Shown in pieces: positions 29,922-41,485 of a DNA stretch of 64,000 nucleotides (position 1 is the stretch's first letter; every line of letters begins with the position of its first letter). The position numbers and the translations under genes were made by a program. The notes under the pieces were generated by a model. The model was not told the DNA's origin. It was given only the letters and a program-made list of their open reading frames with translations, and searched no databases. The DNA is taken from positions 1-64,000 of the forward strand of contig CAMPQE020000053.1 of assembly GCA_946902985.2 (NCBI GenBank), written 5' to 3'. The DNA is from Meconema thalassinum (Eukaryota; Arthropoda; Insecta; Orthoptera; Tettigoniidae).

Positions 29922-32900
29922 TCACACCTCCTCCTCCCTGCGATCATAACTCCAGGGCAGGCTGGTGAGCAGATCATCAGCCCACACACGTTTGTTATCC
30001 ATGGAGGCGAGGGTGCGTTTTCTCTGTTCCACAAGATACAAATGATGGTTGCTGGATTGTATCCTACACTGTGTATGACACAGATTTGCCCGTGCGTAAA
30101 ACCGCTAGATAGTCATCAACACGTAGCGATTTTACCACTGCCCTACCTACACCTTTTGCTCTTTTGGCTTCCTTACAGTCGAGTGTGCGATAAGCATACA
30201 TTTTTGAAGCCAAACCTACGAATTCCGTCATAACGGAATCACCGCATTCATCTTTTAAAACGCCCATTTCCTGCATGTTTTTTATGGGCAGCTGAAACAC
30301 GTTGTCAGCGCTATAGCAAGAGGTGTCGAACCAGTCACTATGTTGCCTCATGACGTCATAGGGGTTGCAGTGGCGAATATGGTAAATGAATGAGTCCGTG
30401 TCCATATACAAAGACAGACGTCCTCAAAATGGCGTTTGGCAAACTCATAGTGAAATCGATACATGACCGATTTAGAAAAGTCTAAAATGACTTGGCCCAA
30501 GTAAATGGGTTTATTCATGGTCACGCTGCTCTTACTCATTTCAATAGTAGCCAAATCCTCATCGATTTGAAATTTGGCTTGGCAATGTACCGCCGGGCAC
30601 CCCACTGCCCCTCCCAGACATTCACTAATTTAATGTCACGGTATTTTCGGACATTCTCCATGGACTTGCCATAGATGCAGTTGTTCATTAATTTAAAAAA
30701 AAAAATCAAACTGCTGTGTTGCCATTTGTCGGTGCTCTGTGTTGAGTTGCATGTATGGCTTGAGCCATGCTTTTTGAGCAAAAGAAATACCCCTGTGGAT
30801 TTTCTTCAACACCAAGCCTTGGGCGAGGCATTGCACCAACATTTGGATATGTAGCACATACCGATTTTTGTTGTAAAGCGTGCCCATGAGTTTTTCAGTT
30901 TTCACTTTACTGTCAGGGGGAACCATTTGCTCAAGGCAGAATGGGAAATCAGCATGTTCATCATACATGGATGAGGGATATTCAATATCCACTTCCAGCA
31001 CATATCCACGGCCTGTTTCTTGGCTAGCCTTGTTCACATCAAATTCTGACACTTGTTTGTCTGTCAGCCAAGCAAACTTCCCATAGGGCAAAGGCTGACT
31101 CATGGCGTAACCGTACAAATTATTCACGTCATAGTACATTAAGTACGATTCTGGTTTGTCTGGTGAATAATCAGGCATGTAGACATTGTTCGCTTCGGCA
31201 TGGCGTTGGTGAAGCGGCACAAAGCCGCCACGAATGCCCTTTTCAAAAAATAGAACCATGTCTACATCAGTGAAAAAAATCCAATTCCACTTGAGTGTAT
31301 TTCAAAGCGGCATCAAACGAGAGCCCAGGACTCGTATAATAGTGATCCTGGTCAAGACCGTAAATGTGTTGACACAACTCACGGAATTTTTCAAACTCAT
31401 CAGTGAGCAGCAATACATCCAGTTTTAGATAATGCAAAGCATATTCACTTAGCGTCTTCAGGCCAAACACTCGCCAAACTTGACATGCATTTGCATAGTC
31501 TTCATCAGAAACGGTACTGCGTGTTAGTTTCGAGTAAAATTTCTCTTGTGGTGGGAGTTTTCTTTGCTTTAACACGTCCCAGCTGTTGCAGAAATCATAC
31601 GGGAATATACCTTTCCGAATGCACAATTGAAATTGCTCAGGATCATTAAAATGCATTCTAGTATTTTTAATTCCTCCTCATTCAAGCCTTTCACAAGGCT
31701 GTCTAGCGAGGATGCCATAAACTTAAAGGAATCCAAAAATCGAATGCTAATGTCGCTCAACCTCCATGTCAGGGCTGTGAATCGCTCATGGTTTTGGGGA
31801 ATAATGGTAAACGAGCCCTTGTTGACATGGCCCAATTCCCGAATCAAAAACTGAATGTCATAATTTGCCAGATTGTGGAAAAAGACACTAATGAAACGAG
31901 GAGCTGGAAAGTTCAAGTTGCATTTACTATGCGCAGCTCCCCGAAACTCCCCAGTAAAATGTGAGTGGTCTCTGACTTTTTCCTCTCTATTTAAAATAGG
32001 CTTTTCGCAAATATGACATGTCGTGGCATGCTCATACCGCTGCTGCTGTTCTGGAGATAGGCTCATGGGTACTGGTTGGTGCAGTTATTCCTGTACATGG
32101 TCGGCCAACTTGACAAGTTCATCCAAGAACCATCTGGCACAATCTGGCCCCTCACGGTATTTGTAAACGGATTGTGTGGGGTCATAGGCACACACCACAT
32201 TAAATCCTATGGCAAAGGGTTCATGTTTTTGAATGGGTGTGGTTGAGCTAATGGTGGGATCTGGTTCACATCCCGCCATGGGTGTAGTGAGAGCTTCGAA
32301 ATCTGCATATACCACATAGGGAACAGTGTCACGCTTATGAATGTCCTTAAACTTTAACACAGCCTTGTCCCTTTGTGGCAATATCAATCTCACCGCTTCC
32401 TGAGAAACGCAATCTACCCTATAACGTTCCAAAAGCGTAGGGGTTTTAAAATATTGCAAGCATCGATCACAAATATGTTTTACACCAGTGTGCTTAGACA
32501 CTTGTCTGCTTAGCAGTCTACTCAAGCTTTTAATCAGGCAATAGTGATTCATCTCTCCTACATATAAATATAAAAGATGAATGTGATGTCGTTTCGGTTT
32601 TTTTGTGGCATAAAGAGGACCCACAATCTCATCTCCATCAAGGCCATAGACCATGAACGAAAAGTCCTGGTTATCTTGTTCAAACCTATGGATCTCGGTT
32701 AAGTCCATAGGGAACGATACTCGAGTTAAATTTAAAGTATGTTTCAATTCGACAAACTTGGCCTTGTACATTCCTGGTCGACAACCATTATGTTGTGCTG
32801 GCTGCAAATACGCAGCCACAGACCACAGAAAGCAATCATTGTCACGATTCATTATATTGACCACAGCATTTTTCGAAGCTATTGTTGGTGGTGTTTTAAT

Positions 32901-32998
32901 ATAGCTAGACCCAGCATTCAACGGGTTGAATTGACAAATGTTGATTTGTAAATGATGAATTTTGACTAAGGCTAGACCACTCGGTCCTTGTTGCAGTT
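29922..32998 (-). pseudogene. polB: Protein-primed DNA polymerase B, many frameshifts, cut by BEL array
   Basis: This polymerase copies the Polinton genome from a protein primer. Minus-strand pieces in order are: N-terminal KNAVVNIMNRDNDCFLWSVAAY and a CDRC zinc element; Exo I YVVYADFEAL (Asp near 32302); a CHICEKP/DHSHFTGEFRGAAH zinc-binding block with Exo II FFHNLANYDIQFL; Exo III YALHYLKLDVLLLTDEF; palm motif A YYDVNNLYGYAMSQPLP (Asp near 31130); motif [16 protein letters not shown]; motif C YMDTDSF (near 30400); and a C-terminal ASMDNKRVW block ending at 29922. Each piece is in a different frame from the next, giving at least six frameshifts. The frame is open upstream to 32998, where the BEL LTR begins, so the true 5' end lies beyond the array. 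Confidence 0.92.
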
Positions 32999-35900
32999 TG
33001 GTGTATTCTTTGAATAAACGGTACGAGAGATATAATGTCTATTGCTCTTTGCATGTTCATTTCTTCCTTCCTCTTTGCCAAACACCAACAGTGATCATCT
33101 GTTTTCTCCTTGTTGGGTATATCTCTTATGTCTTCATAAGTATGTTTCAGATATATAACTTCTGTGATCCACCTAGCGTCATCTAGTAGCAAACCTCTGA
33201 AGCTACTCAATTCCTCATCGTGCAAGAGGACTTACTTATCCATTTGGCTACCAGATCTCGTTACCATCGTCAGCTATTTTCTCCTTGAGCAAGAGGACTA
33301 CGTCTACTGTTTCACTCACCATGCTGCGCTAATATCGCCTACTATCAACTCTTAGAAGACCATCCATCAAGAAGAAAATTATTTTTTGCTAAGTTGGTTA
33401 TGCTGATATGTATACCTTTTGTTTCCTACCCCCACTCTCTCCCCTTCCTAGGACCTTTCGTGCTTCGTTGAGCTGCTCTCACTTCTTAGTCGGCAGTCGT
33501 AGTAATCAGTTAAGGCTCAACCAGAGCCAGCCTCCTGACCTAACGAGGCATTTTTTAAATTCCACGCCATGTTGGAACTTTAAGCATCAGTGAGGAACTT
33601 CACCTTCGCCATGCAACAAAGATAAGTACCTGCTTCAAGTTTTAACCTCATCTTCATGGTTTTAACTTCCAAGTGCTTTTAATTATAGGCAGTGTGAAAT
33701 TATTTACTTTTGGGGCAATAATCATTCTTCGTGGGTTTTGCCATGTTGAGCTTTTACTTGTATAAGCCAACCTTACTATAAAAGAGCTTTTCTTAAGCGA
33801 TTCAAACGAGAAATCCTCTCGCTACGTGGGATATTATCTAATACCCGCTGCCTATAATTATAAAACTATTTCCTCCGTTGGATTTTCTCAACCCCATTTT
33901 CTGCTAAGGTCGTTCTGGAACCTTCTAGACCTTGTTCTCCATCTGCGAGTCTTGTCGTCGAGTATTGTTCACGCACTGTGAAAATGCTAGTTAAAATGAG
34001 GAATCTTCCTTATAAATTTTTGCAATAGCTAACTTTCTTCCACCGCTGGAACCTCTGGAAAATTCTATGGCGCATTTATTTGTAAATTACAACTTTTTCA
34101 AGAAATAGACTCTCATCTATATAGTGCAATCAGTTCTTTCCATAATTGCAATAACTTTCTTTTTCATGAACTTTAGTGTTTCTATAGTGAACTTTGAATC
34201 CATCTTCATAGACTACAGTGATAAACAGTGCTTTCTCCACGTTTCTACCGCGTCGCGATCGTCCGGTTATATTAAATACGGCCATGAACATTGATCCTAT
34301 ATCCCAATGATCTTTCCTTAACCTTCTACTAACAACCATTATTTATAAAATTGAAACTTCTCTATAAGGTGTCACTCACGAGGTGCCCTTCCAACTTTGC
34401 TAGTTTAACGTTAAGTAAATTCTGCATAATTGCTTGTGTGATACAAGTTTTAAATTCACGTTGTTCCTTTCCCATAATCAGGGAAAACAATTCTCTAAAC
34501 TCTTGAGCGAGTCATGTTCAGGTTTCACGAAATGGAAACTGCCCCATTTTTCTCGTGATTCCTAATTAAACATAGGAAGTCTAGAAACTTCCTTTTCACT
34601 TTCTCCAGGTTTCACCGTAAGTGACCTGCCCTTTTTGTATAATTCTCATATATTAATTCTGTATAAATATAAGAAGTTGTAGGAACTTCTATTTTATTTT
34701 TCACGTTGTTATTATTGTTATTTTCAAAGTTGTCACTTTCTCTAGAATATTCTCTCCAGAATTTCTTAAGGTGCACTTTTTGTACTTCAATTCACGTTCA
34801 AGCTTTAATTATTTTATTGCTCATTTGTTTAAATCTTATAAAGATTTTAGAAACATGTAAGGCTTGAAACCTTGTAAATTGTCAATTGCCTGGAGCAACC
34901 GTTTAATGTTGTGAGGTCTGCGACCCTATTTGTTAAAAAGTTCAAATGAACCATATTTATTAAAATTATATTGCATAATTGTTAATTTCCTCAAACTTTT
35001 TCTAATTGTAAAATAAACAAATCTTTTCCCTTTGCTTTTTCATTTTCGAATATAAAGTTTAGGCAAAATCCTGTCTTCCTTGACTCTCCTCACTCAATGA
35101 TATCAAAATCATTAATAGAGCTTTCACTATTTGTTGCATTTGAGCAAGAACTCTTAATTTTCACCTTACTAAAGTTCTTCTTAGCGATAATAGCTAATTC
35201 TAATTGGCCAGTAAGGCAAGTAAAGTTCGCTAAGCCAACTACCTGCTTGTGGAGACCCTCTCCGAAAACTTATGGTCAGTTTTCTAAAAAATAAGTGTTT
35301 CTTTTTGTCTAAACTTTTAGCCGGCTCCTCGCTGAGTAAAAGCTTAGCCATTGTCCAATGCAACCATTGGTTCATTTACCAAGATTACCCAATAAGGCAT
35401 AATCTTTTATCATATTCCTGCTTAGAGACACTTGGTCGCCCTTACAGGAACTCCATAATTTTGGAAATTGAAAATACCAAGCTTGAGTTAAATCATTGGC
35501 ATTCTTCGAATTACTTTGTAAAACCTAATTTCCTTGAGAAAACATACAGTAAATTTGTTCCTCTAAGTCTTGCCAGACCATCACCCTTCCCCATAGTACT
35601 TTTATACATGCTCGGGAGGAAATGTACTAAAGCCTCTCTCTTGCAAACCACCCAAGTCCTAGCTGCGGTTCCCGTTAGCCTCGACCAAGCTCGTACCTAC
35701 TTTAGGTATCCGAGAGTTAATTTCCATTGGCAACTTCTTCTAAGTGTATTTAAACCTCAACTTATTAATCTTGTGGGACTCTCCTCCTATTTTTCTATCC
35801 TTCTTTTCCAAATCCCAAATCTACTTCCTTCTCTTAATCATCTTCCCTTGGTGGGTGGGTTATTCCCTAGCCTAAAATCTACCCAAAATTTGGTCCCAGA

Positions 35901-36151
35901 AACCCGGGAGAGCACATTTTTTCTTTTCTCTCTTTAAAAAAGTGTCATTTGACAATACTTTGCATATTTCTAATATCTGTGTTGAATATTTCAGCTATAA
36001 CCACATCGTGCAAAACCTGTGAACGGGAAAGAGGCCGCTCCTGTCTCCTATGGTGTGTCCCATTCTTTCTACTCATTCGCTGCTGCCAGCTTGACAGCAT
36101 TTCCAAGGTTCCACAGTTTCGTGAGTTACATTTTCATTTATCTTCTTTAAT
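32999..36151 (+). repeat. BEL unit 1: 5' LTR and leader
   Basis: About 3.15 kb without a recognisable conserved gene. The 3' LTR border cannot be placed by comparison because the whole unit repeats. I see no certain primer-binding site. The first LTR differs from the three inner ones at a few sites, for example TTGAATAAACGG instead of TTGAATACACGG and CTTTCGTG instead of CTTCCGTG. A TTGAATATTTCAG sequence ending near 35995 resembles a 3' splice site upstream of gag. Confidence 0.75.
35272..35937 (+). CDS. Unrecognised 221-residue ORF in the BEL leader
   Basis: The ATG at 35272 gives an uninterrupted hydrophobic, Leu/Ser-rich frame in the untranslated leader of unit 1. It is also open at 43759-44424, 52246-52911 and 60734-61399. 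I recognise no domain, signal peptide or zinc site. Because the units are almost identical, conservation between them is weak evidence. It may be a chance ORF in pyrimidine-rich DNA. Confidence 0.25.
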   Translation: MVSFLKNKCFFLSKLLAGSSLSKSLAIVQCNHWFIYQDYPIRHNLLSYSCLETLGRPYRNSIILEIENTKLELNHWHSSNYFVKPNFLEKTYSKFVPLSLARPSPFPIVLLYMLGRKCTKASLLQTTQVLAAVPVSLDQARTYFRYPRVNFHWQLLLSVFKPQLINLVGLSSYFSILLFQIPNLLPSLNHLPLVGGLFPSLKSTQNLVPETRESTFFLFSL

Positions 36152-39100
36152 ATGGCTCCCACTGATAAGGATAAGGATGAAAAACTTACTTCTAAACGAG
36201 CATCCTATAAAGGGCAAATTACCCGATTCAGAAGGTACATAAAAGAATTAGATCCCTCAGACGCGCAATTAGATTTGTTGAAACATCGTGTAAAGGATTT
36301 TGAACGTTCCTATGAAAACTACTGTAACATTCAAACTGAAATTGAAACTTGCATGCTCAATCAAACAGAAGATCGTGTCGAAGTAGAGAACTTATATTAC
36401 GAAGGCATAGGTTCTGCTTTCAGAATAATACGCCAACTCGAAGAGGAGCAGAAAAAGGACGCTTCTGTTCTTGGTTCCCTTCACGAACCCCAAACTTCTT
36501 TCCGTGAGGGCACTCACAAGCCCAAACCTACTTTACTGAAAATTGATTTACCCCATTTTTCTGGAGATGAATCCACTTGGGATTCTTTCTATGAATTATT
36601 TTGCTCCCTTGTTCATGACAATGAAGACATTCAAGTCATTTACAAGTTTCATTACTTGAGATCTATCCTTCGAGGTCAAGCTTTGCAGTTAGTTAAAGCA
36701 CTTCCTCTGCGTGCCGAAAATTACCCCATTGCCTTTAACTTATTAAAAGAAAGATATGGAAATTCACGTTTACGTATTCAACGCCATATTAAGGCTCTAT
36801 TTAACCTACCTGCGTCACAGCACAATGACGTCACTAGTTTGCGTACTTTAATTGACACTACCCAACTCCACGTTAAAGCTTTGTCCCAATTAGAACAGCC
36901 TACTGAACATTGGGATACTTTCCTAATACATTTAGTAGTTTCTAAAGTTGATGCTGCTACCCTCAAAGCTTGGGAAATTGAACTTTCTAAGGAAGACGGC
37001 TACTCTTACGAGCATTTAGTCACTTTCATAAACGCTAGATGCCAACTTTTAACCGCGCTAGCTAATCAGAGCGAACCTTCATCTCCTAGTTCCAAAGTCG
37101 AATTAATGTCCATCAAACCCAAAAGCGAACGCTCAGCGTCTAATACCCAAAAACCAGGGTCCAGCTCATCCAAATTCAAATCAAACACTACTGGTTACCC
37201 AACTAGGTCTAGTGAACGTCGTGTTGCTAGCTCTATTGTTTTAAACACGCAAGGTGAACCTCGCAAAAGTTTAAACGAACCGGTAAAGTGCATACTTTGT
37301 AAAGATCCCCATGCCCTATACCTCTGCAAATCCTTTAAAGAAATGTCAGTCGATGACAGACGAAAATTAGTCGCTCAAAACAAACATTGTTTCAACTGCC
37401 TAGCGCCCACGCATTCTGCTTCTAACTGTAAGTCCACAAGACTTTGCTACCATTGTGAAAAGGCTCATCATACTCTGCTACATCGTCATGATCAGGCAAG
37501 GTCATCGACAGCATCTACTTCGCCGAAAAATGATAGTGTTAACAGTTCTAATGCTTCATCATACATTCAAAATGCTAAGTCCATTCGCAGTGCTCAAGTA
37601 TTGTTGTCTACTGTTCAAATTGACGTTCAGGATAACTTTGGCAACTGGGTCCGTGCACGCGGTCTTCTAGACTCAGCGGCAACTCATGATTTTGTATCTA
37701 ATTCTCTGATTAGAAAACTAGGCCTACCCGTAAACCCCACTTCTATCAATGTGTCAGGCATCAACAGCTCAAAATCGCAAGCTTTACAATTTTCAAAACT
37801 AACCATAAGAGATACTTGTCATAGAAACAACTTTCTTAAAATTAATTGTCTAATTCTCAATAGCATTGGAGAAGACACTCCTAGTCATTCGGTTGATATT
37901 TCGGGGTTAAACATTCCCTCGCATTTAAGGTTAGCCGATCCTTCGTTTAACACACAAAATCCCATTGACATACTCTTTAGTGCCAATGTCTTTTGGAACT
38001 GCCTTCGGAAACAGGTTCGCAAGCTATCCTCAAACGTGGTCGCTAGAGACACTAATTTTGGATGGATTGTCACAGTTCAACTTCCCCATTATTCACCCCA
38101 ACCTGCATCGCAATGTTACTTCTCCAATACTGATCTGGAACAGTTTTGGAGGCTTGAAAATGTTGATTCTCCTAATGTAACTTCTTCAGAAAATGAATTC
38201 TGTGAGCAACTTTTTTTGAACACGACCACTCGTTCTTATGATGGCCGGTTCGTTGTTCAAATGCCAAGATTACACAATCCCCCCAAACTTATTAACTCTC
38301 AGCCTAAAGCTCGAAAAGCTCTCTTTGCTATCGAGAGCAAATTCAAAAAGGAACCCCTCGTCAAAAAGCAGTACACTGAGTTCATGGATGAGTATGAAAG
38401 CTTAGATCATATGGAGGTTGTTAACAAATCCGATGATGAATTGCACCCCCCAATCGAAACGGTTTATTTAAATCATCATCCTGTGTGGAAAAACCCTTTT
38501 GTAAAAGATAAAATCCGAGTTGTTTTCAATGGTTCATCACCCGACGTTAACGGCAACAGCCTTAATGACACTCTTTATTCTGGTCCTGCTATTCAATCAG
38601 ATTTATCTGCTATACTTTTAAACTTTCGATTATTTCCCATAGCTGTCATAGCCGATATAAAACAGATGTACCGTCAAGTGTTAATTCAACCAGAACAACG
38701 AGATCTTCAAAGAATCTTGTGGCGTGATGAAATCAATAAGCCCATTAAGGTATTTCGCTTGAAAACGGTTACCTATGGCTTAAAACCCTCTGCTTTCCTT
38801 GCTATCCGATCCCTACACTTGCTTGCCTCACAAGATGGTCATTTATTTAACCCCAAAGCCTCTGAAGCACTAACTACGTCATTCTATGTTGACGATTACT
38901 TGCAGTCCTTCTCTACTTTGGAAGAAGCTTCTTTTGTGTCTTTAGAACTTCAAGCATTACTAAGGAATGGAGGTTTCCCACTTCATAAGTGGAACTCCAA
39001 CTCCCCTGAGTTTCTCGCCCAATTTCCCATCGAAGACGTAGATCCCTCTTCTGTCGAAATTTGTGGAAACTCCGAATCTATAAAAACTCTAGGAGTTCAC

Positions 39101-41446
39101 TGGTGCACTAGCACTGACACTCTTATCTATAAAGTTACGCTCGCAGAAGAGCTTCCTAATACAAAAAGACAAATCCTCTCTGAAATTGCAAAAATTTTTG
39201 ATCCGCTTCAATTTCTTGCCCCAGTTATCGTTATAGCCAAACTCTTCATGCAAGAGCTGTGGTCACTTAAATGTGAATGGGATGACGCTGTCCCTCTTTC
39301 TTTTCTTAATCGTTGGCTCTCGTTTCGCAGCAATTTGTTGGATCTTTCCCTTATTGAAATTCCCAGGAATTTAATCAGCTCTCATTCTAATGCATCTTTT
39401 TTCCTTCACGTGTTCGCGGACAGTTCCGAAAAAGCTTATGGTTGCTGTGCATATTTAGTTTATCACGATTCACTTTATGGATCTCCAGTTTCTAACCTTG
39501 TTTGTGCCAAATCGAAGGTCGCTCCTCTTAAAACTATCACTTTACCTAGGCTCGAACTGTGCGCTGCACTCATGGCTGCAGAACTTGTCAAGAAATTACG
39601 GGAAGTATTTAAGGTCGAATTCTCGCAAATCTATCTCTGGAGCGATTCTATGATCGCCCTTTCTTGGATCGCCAAAAACCCCTCTCATTGGCAAACTTTT
39701 GTCGCAAACAGGGTTTCCAAAATTCAAACTCTTTCTTCTGGATGTCAATGGAGGCATGTTCCCAGTGCTGATAATCCAGCTGATATCATCTCTCGTGGTT
39801 GTTTACCCTCTCAATTGGCAGCTTCCCAATTGTACTGGCATGGGCCCTCGTGGTTAATCGACGAATCTTCCTCATGGCCTTCTAAACCCCCAGCTACAAA
39901 CTCCAACTTGCCTGACGCTAAAGTACCTCTACCCATTGCTTCGTGTCTTGTTTCCAACGCATCTCATCCTTTGTTGTCACGCTATTCTTCCTTCCATAAA
40001 TTACTACGGATTGCTGCCTATCTTCTTAGATGGAAATATCTTGTGGTTGACCAACCTCTTTTCCCTAAACCACACCTTACCAATCATGAATTGAATCTCG
40101 CTACCATTAAGATTTTACAACTGACACAGCAAGAAGCCTTTTTTCTGAGTTGTCTTTGCTTTCTTCTAAAAGAGATCTTCCCAAATCCAGTCGTCTTCGT
40201 GCTTTAGCCCCGTTTCTTGATGACCATGGGTTACTCAGGGTAGGTGGAAGGCTCTCGCAATCTTTACTCTCTGAGGACAAAAAGCATCCCGTTATTTTGC
40301 CTTCCAAACATCACGTTACTTCTTTAATTATACGTGACTTTCATTACCGTAATCTTCATGTTGGTACACGTACTCTGCTCTGCCTCTTAAGAGAAAAGTA
40401 CTGGATTATAAATGGAATTCATGAAGTTTCTTCTGTAATTCATAAGTGCATTCCTTGTTTCAAAGCGAAACCTAAAATCAATACTCAATTAATGAGCGAT
40501 CTGCCCTCTTTTCGTTCTTCTCCTATACGCCCATTTGCTTTAACTGGCGTGGACTATATGGGTCCGTTCCAATATCAACGAAACTCTCCTGAAGCTAAAC
40601 GCAAATTGTTTGGTAAGCTTTATGTTTCTATCTTTGTTTGCATGGTTACCGGCGCAATCCACTTGGAACTAGTAACGAATGCTTCTACTTCTTATTTTTT
40701 ATCAGCTGTCTCTCGTTTCACCGCTAGGCGTGGTGTTCCTTCTGAGATGTTCTCTGATAACGCTTCCACCTTTCAGGGCGCAGCCTCCCTGTGGAAGAAA
40801 GCTCTCACTTCCTCTCCTGCCATGGAACAAATCTCTAATTTTTCTTATTCAAAAGGTTTCAAATGGCGCTTTATACCTCCTTACGCTCCGCATCATGGTG
40901 GTAGGTGGGAATCTTGCGTAAAGCTCACTAAACGTCATTTGAGAAAAGTCTTAGGTAATCGAATTCTGACTTACGAAGAATTGAATTCTCTGTCTGTTCT
41001 GATTGAAGGTGTTGTTAACTCTCGCCCTTTAACTCCACTTTCCAATGACCCTGATGACCTACTTCCACTCACCCCTGGTCACTTCCTTATCGGCACTTCT
41101 CTTTATGCCCCTCATCCTCTTCCTAATTCTTACAGGGATTCTAATCTACCTATCGCTTGGCGGAAACTTGAAGCCCTCCGTAATTCTTTTTGGAAAAGGT
41201 GGAACTTGGAATATTTAACTTCCTTGCAACGGAGGCAGAAGTGGTTTCTTTCCAGTCCCGACATTAAAGTAGGGGACTTGGTCTTGGTTAGGGATATTTC
41301 ACCCCCCCCTAGTATGGATTTCTGGTAGGGTGACCGAATGTTACCCTGGAAGAGATGGGAGAGTCAGGGTGGCCAGAATCTTGACCACAAATGGACCGAT
41401 CACAAGACCACTGTCTTTGATCGCTCCGCTTCCATTAAATGTGTAA
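36152..41446 (+). pseudogene. BEL unit 1 gag-pol, two frameshifts
   Basis: The ATG at 36152 opens a 1351-codon frame with gag (DUF1759-like, residues ~130-290), zinc knuckles (~380-445), aspartic protease (GLLDSAAT ~504), RT and RNase H. A one-base deletion in the T run at 40139-40144 shifts the frame, which stops at 40207. The integrase part continues in another frame to 41328, where an 8-C run (41292-41299; 7 in unit 2) makes a second shift and a short SPPPSMDFW tail. The position matching the unit 2 stop is 41444-41446. Private substitutions include Glu-to-Lys at VKALPLR and Asp-to-Gly at EDGYSY. Confidence 0.92.
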
Positions 41447-41485
41447 CTGCTTATTTGCTCTCTGTTGGTGTTTGTCCCCCCAGTA

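Larger units (their letters stand above)
15727..32998. mobile_element. Maverick/Polinton (adintovirus-like) element, decayed and interrupted
   Basis: The full Polinton hallmark set is present: retroviral-type integrase, FtsK/HerA-like packaging ATPase, adenain-like protease, minor and major capsid proteins and protein-primed DNA polymerase B. Accessory genes are a fiber-like protein, a basic core-like protein, a BIR/IAP protein and a parvovirus-type PLA2. Integrase and polymerase lie at opposite ends, as is usual. Nearly every gene is frameshifted or has a stop, and three later elements have inserted into it. The left terminus may reach to about 14046. The right terminus is outside the window, beyond the BEL array. 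The listed span includes the inserted piggyBac and PLE. Confidence 0.93.

Noticed and set aside
29013..30233. Frames between PLA2 and the polymerase (for example 29916-30233 plus strand)
   Set aside because: Low-complexity or antisense to the polymerase C-terminal block; no start context or domain.
33002..35375. Short frames in the BEL LTR (about 60-123 residues, both strands)
   Set aside because: They recur in every unit only because the units are almost identical; none has a recognisable domain, and they overlap each other on opposite strands.
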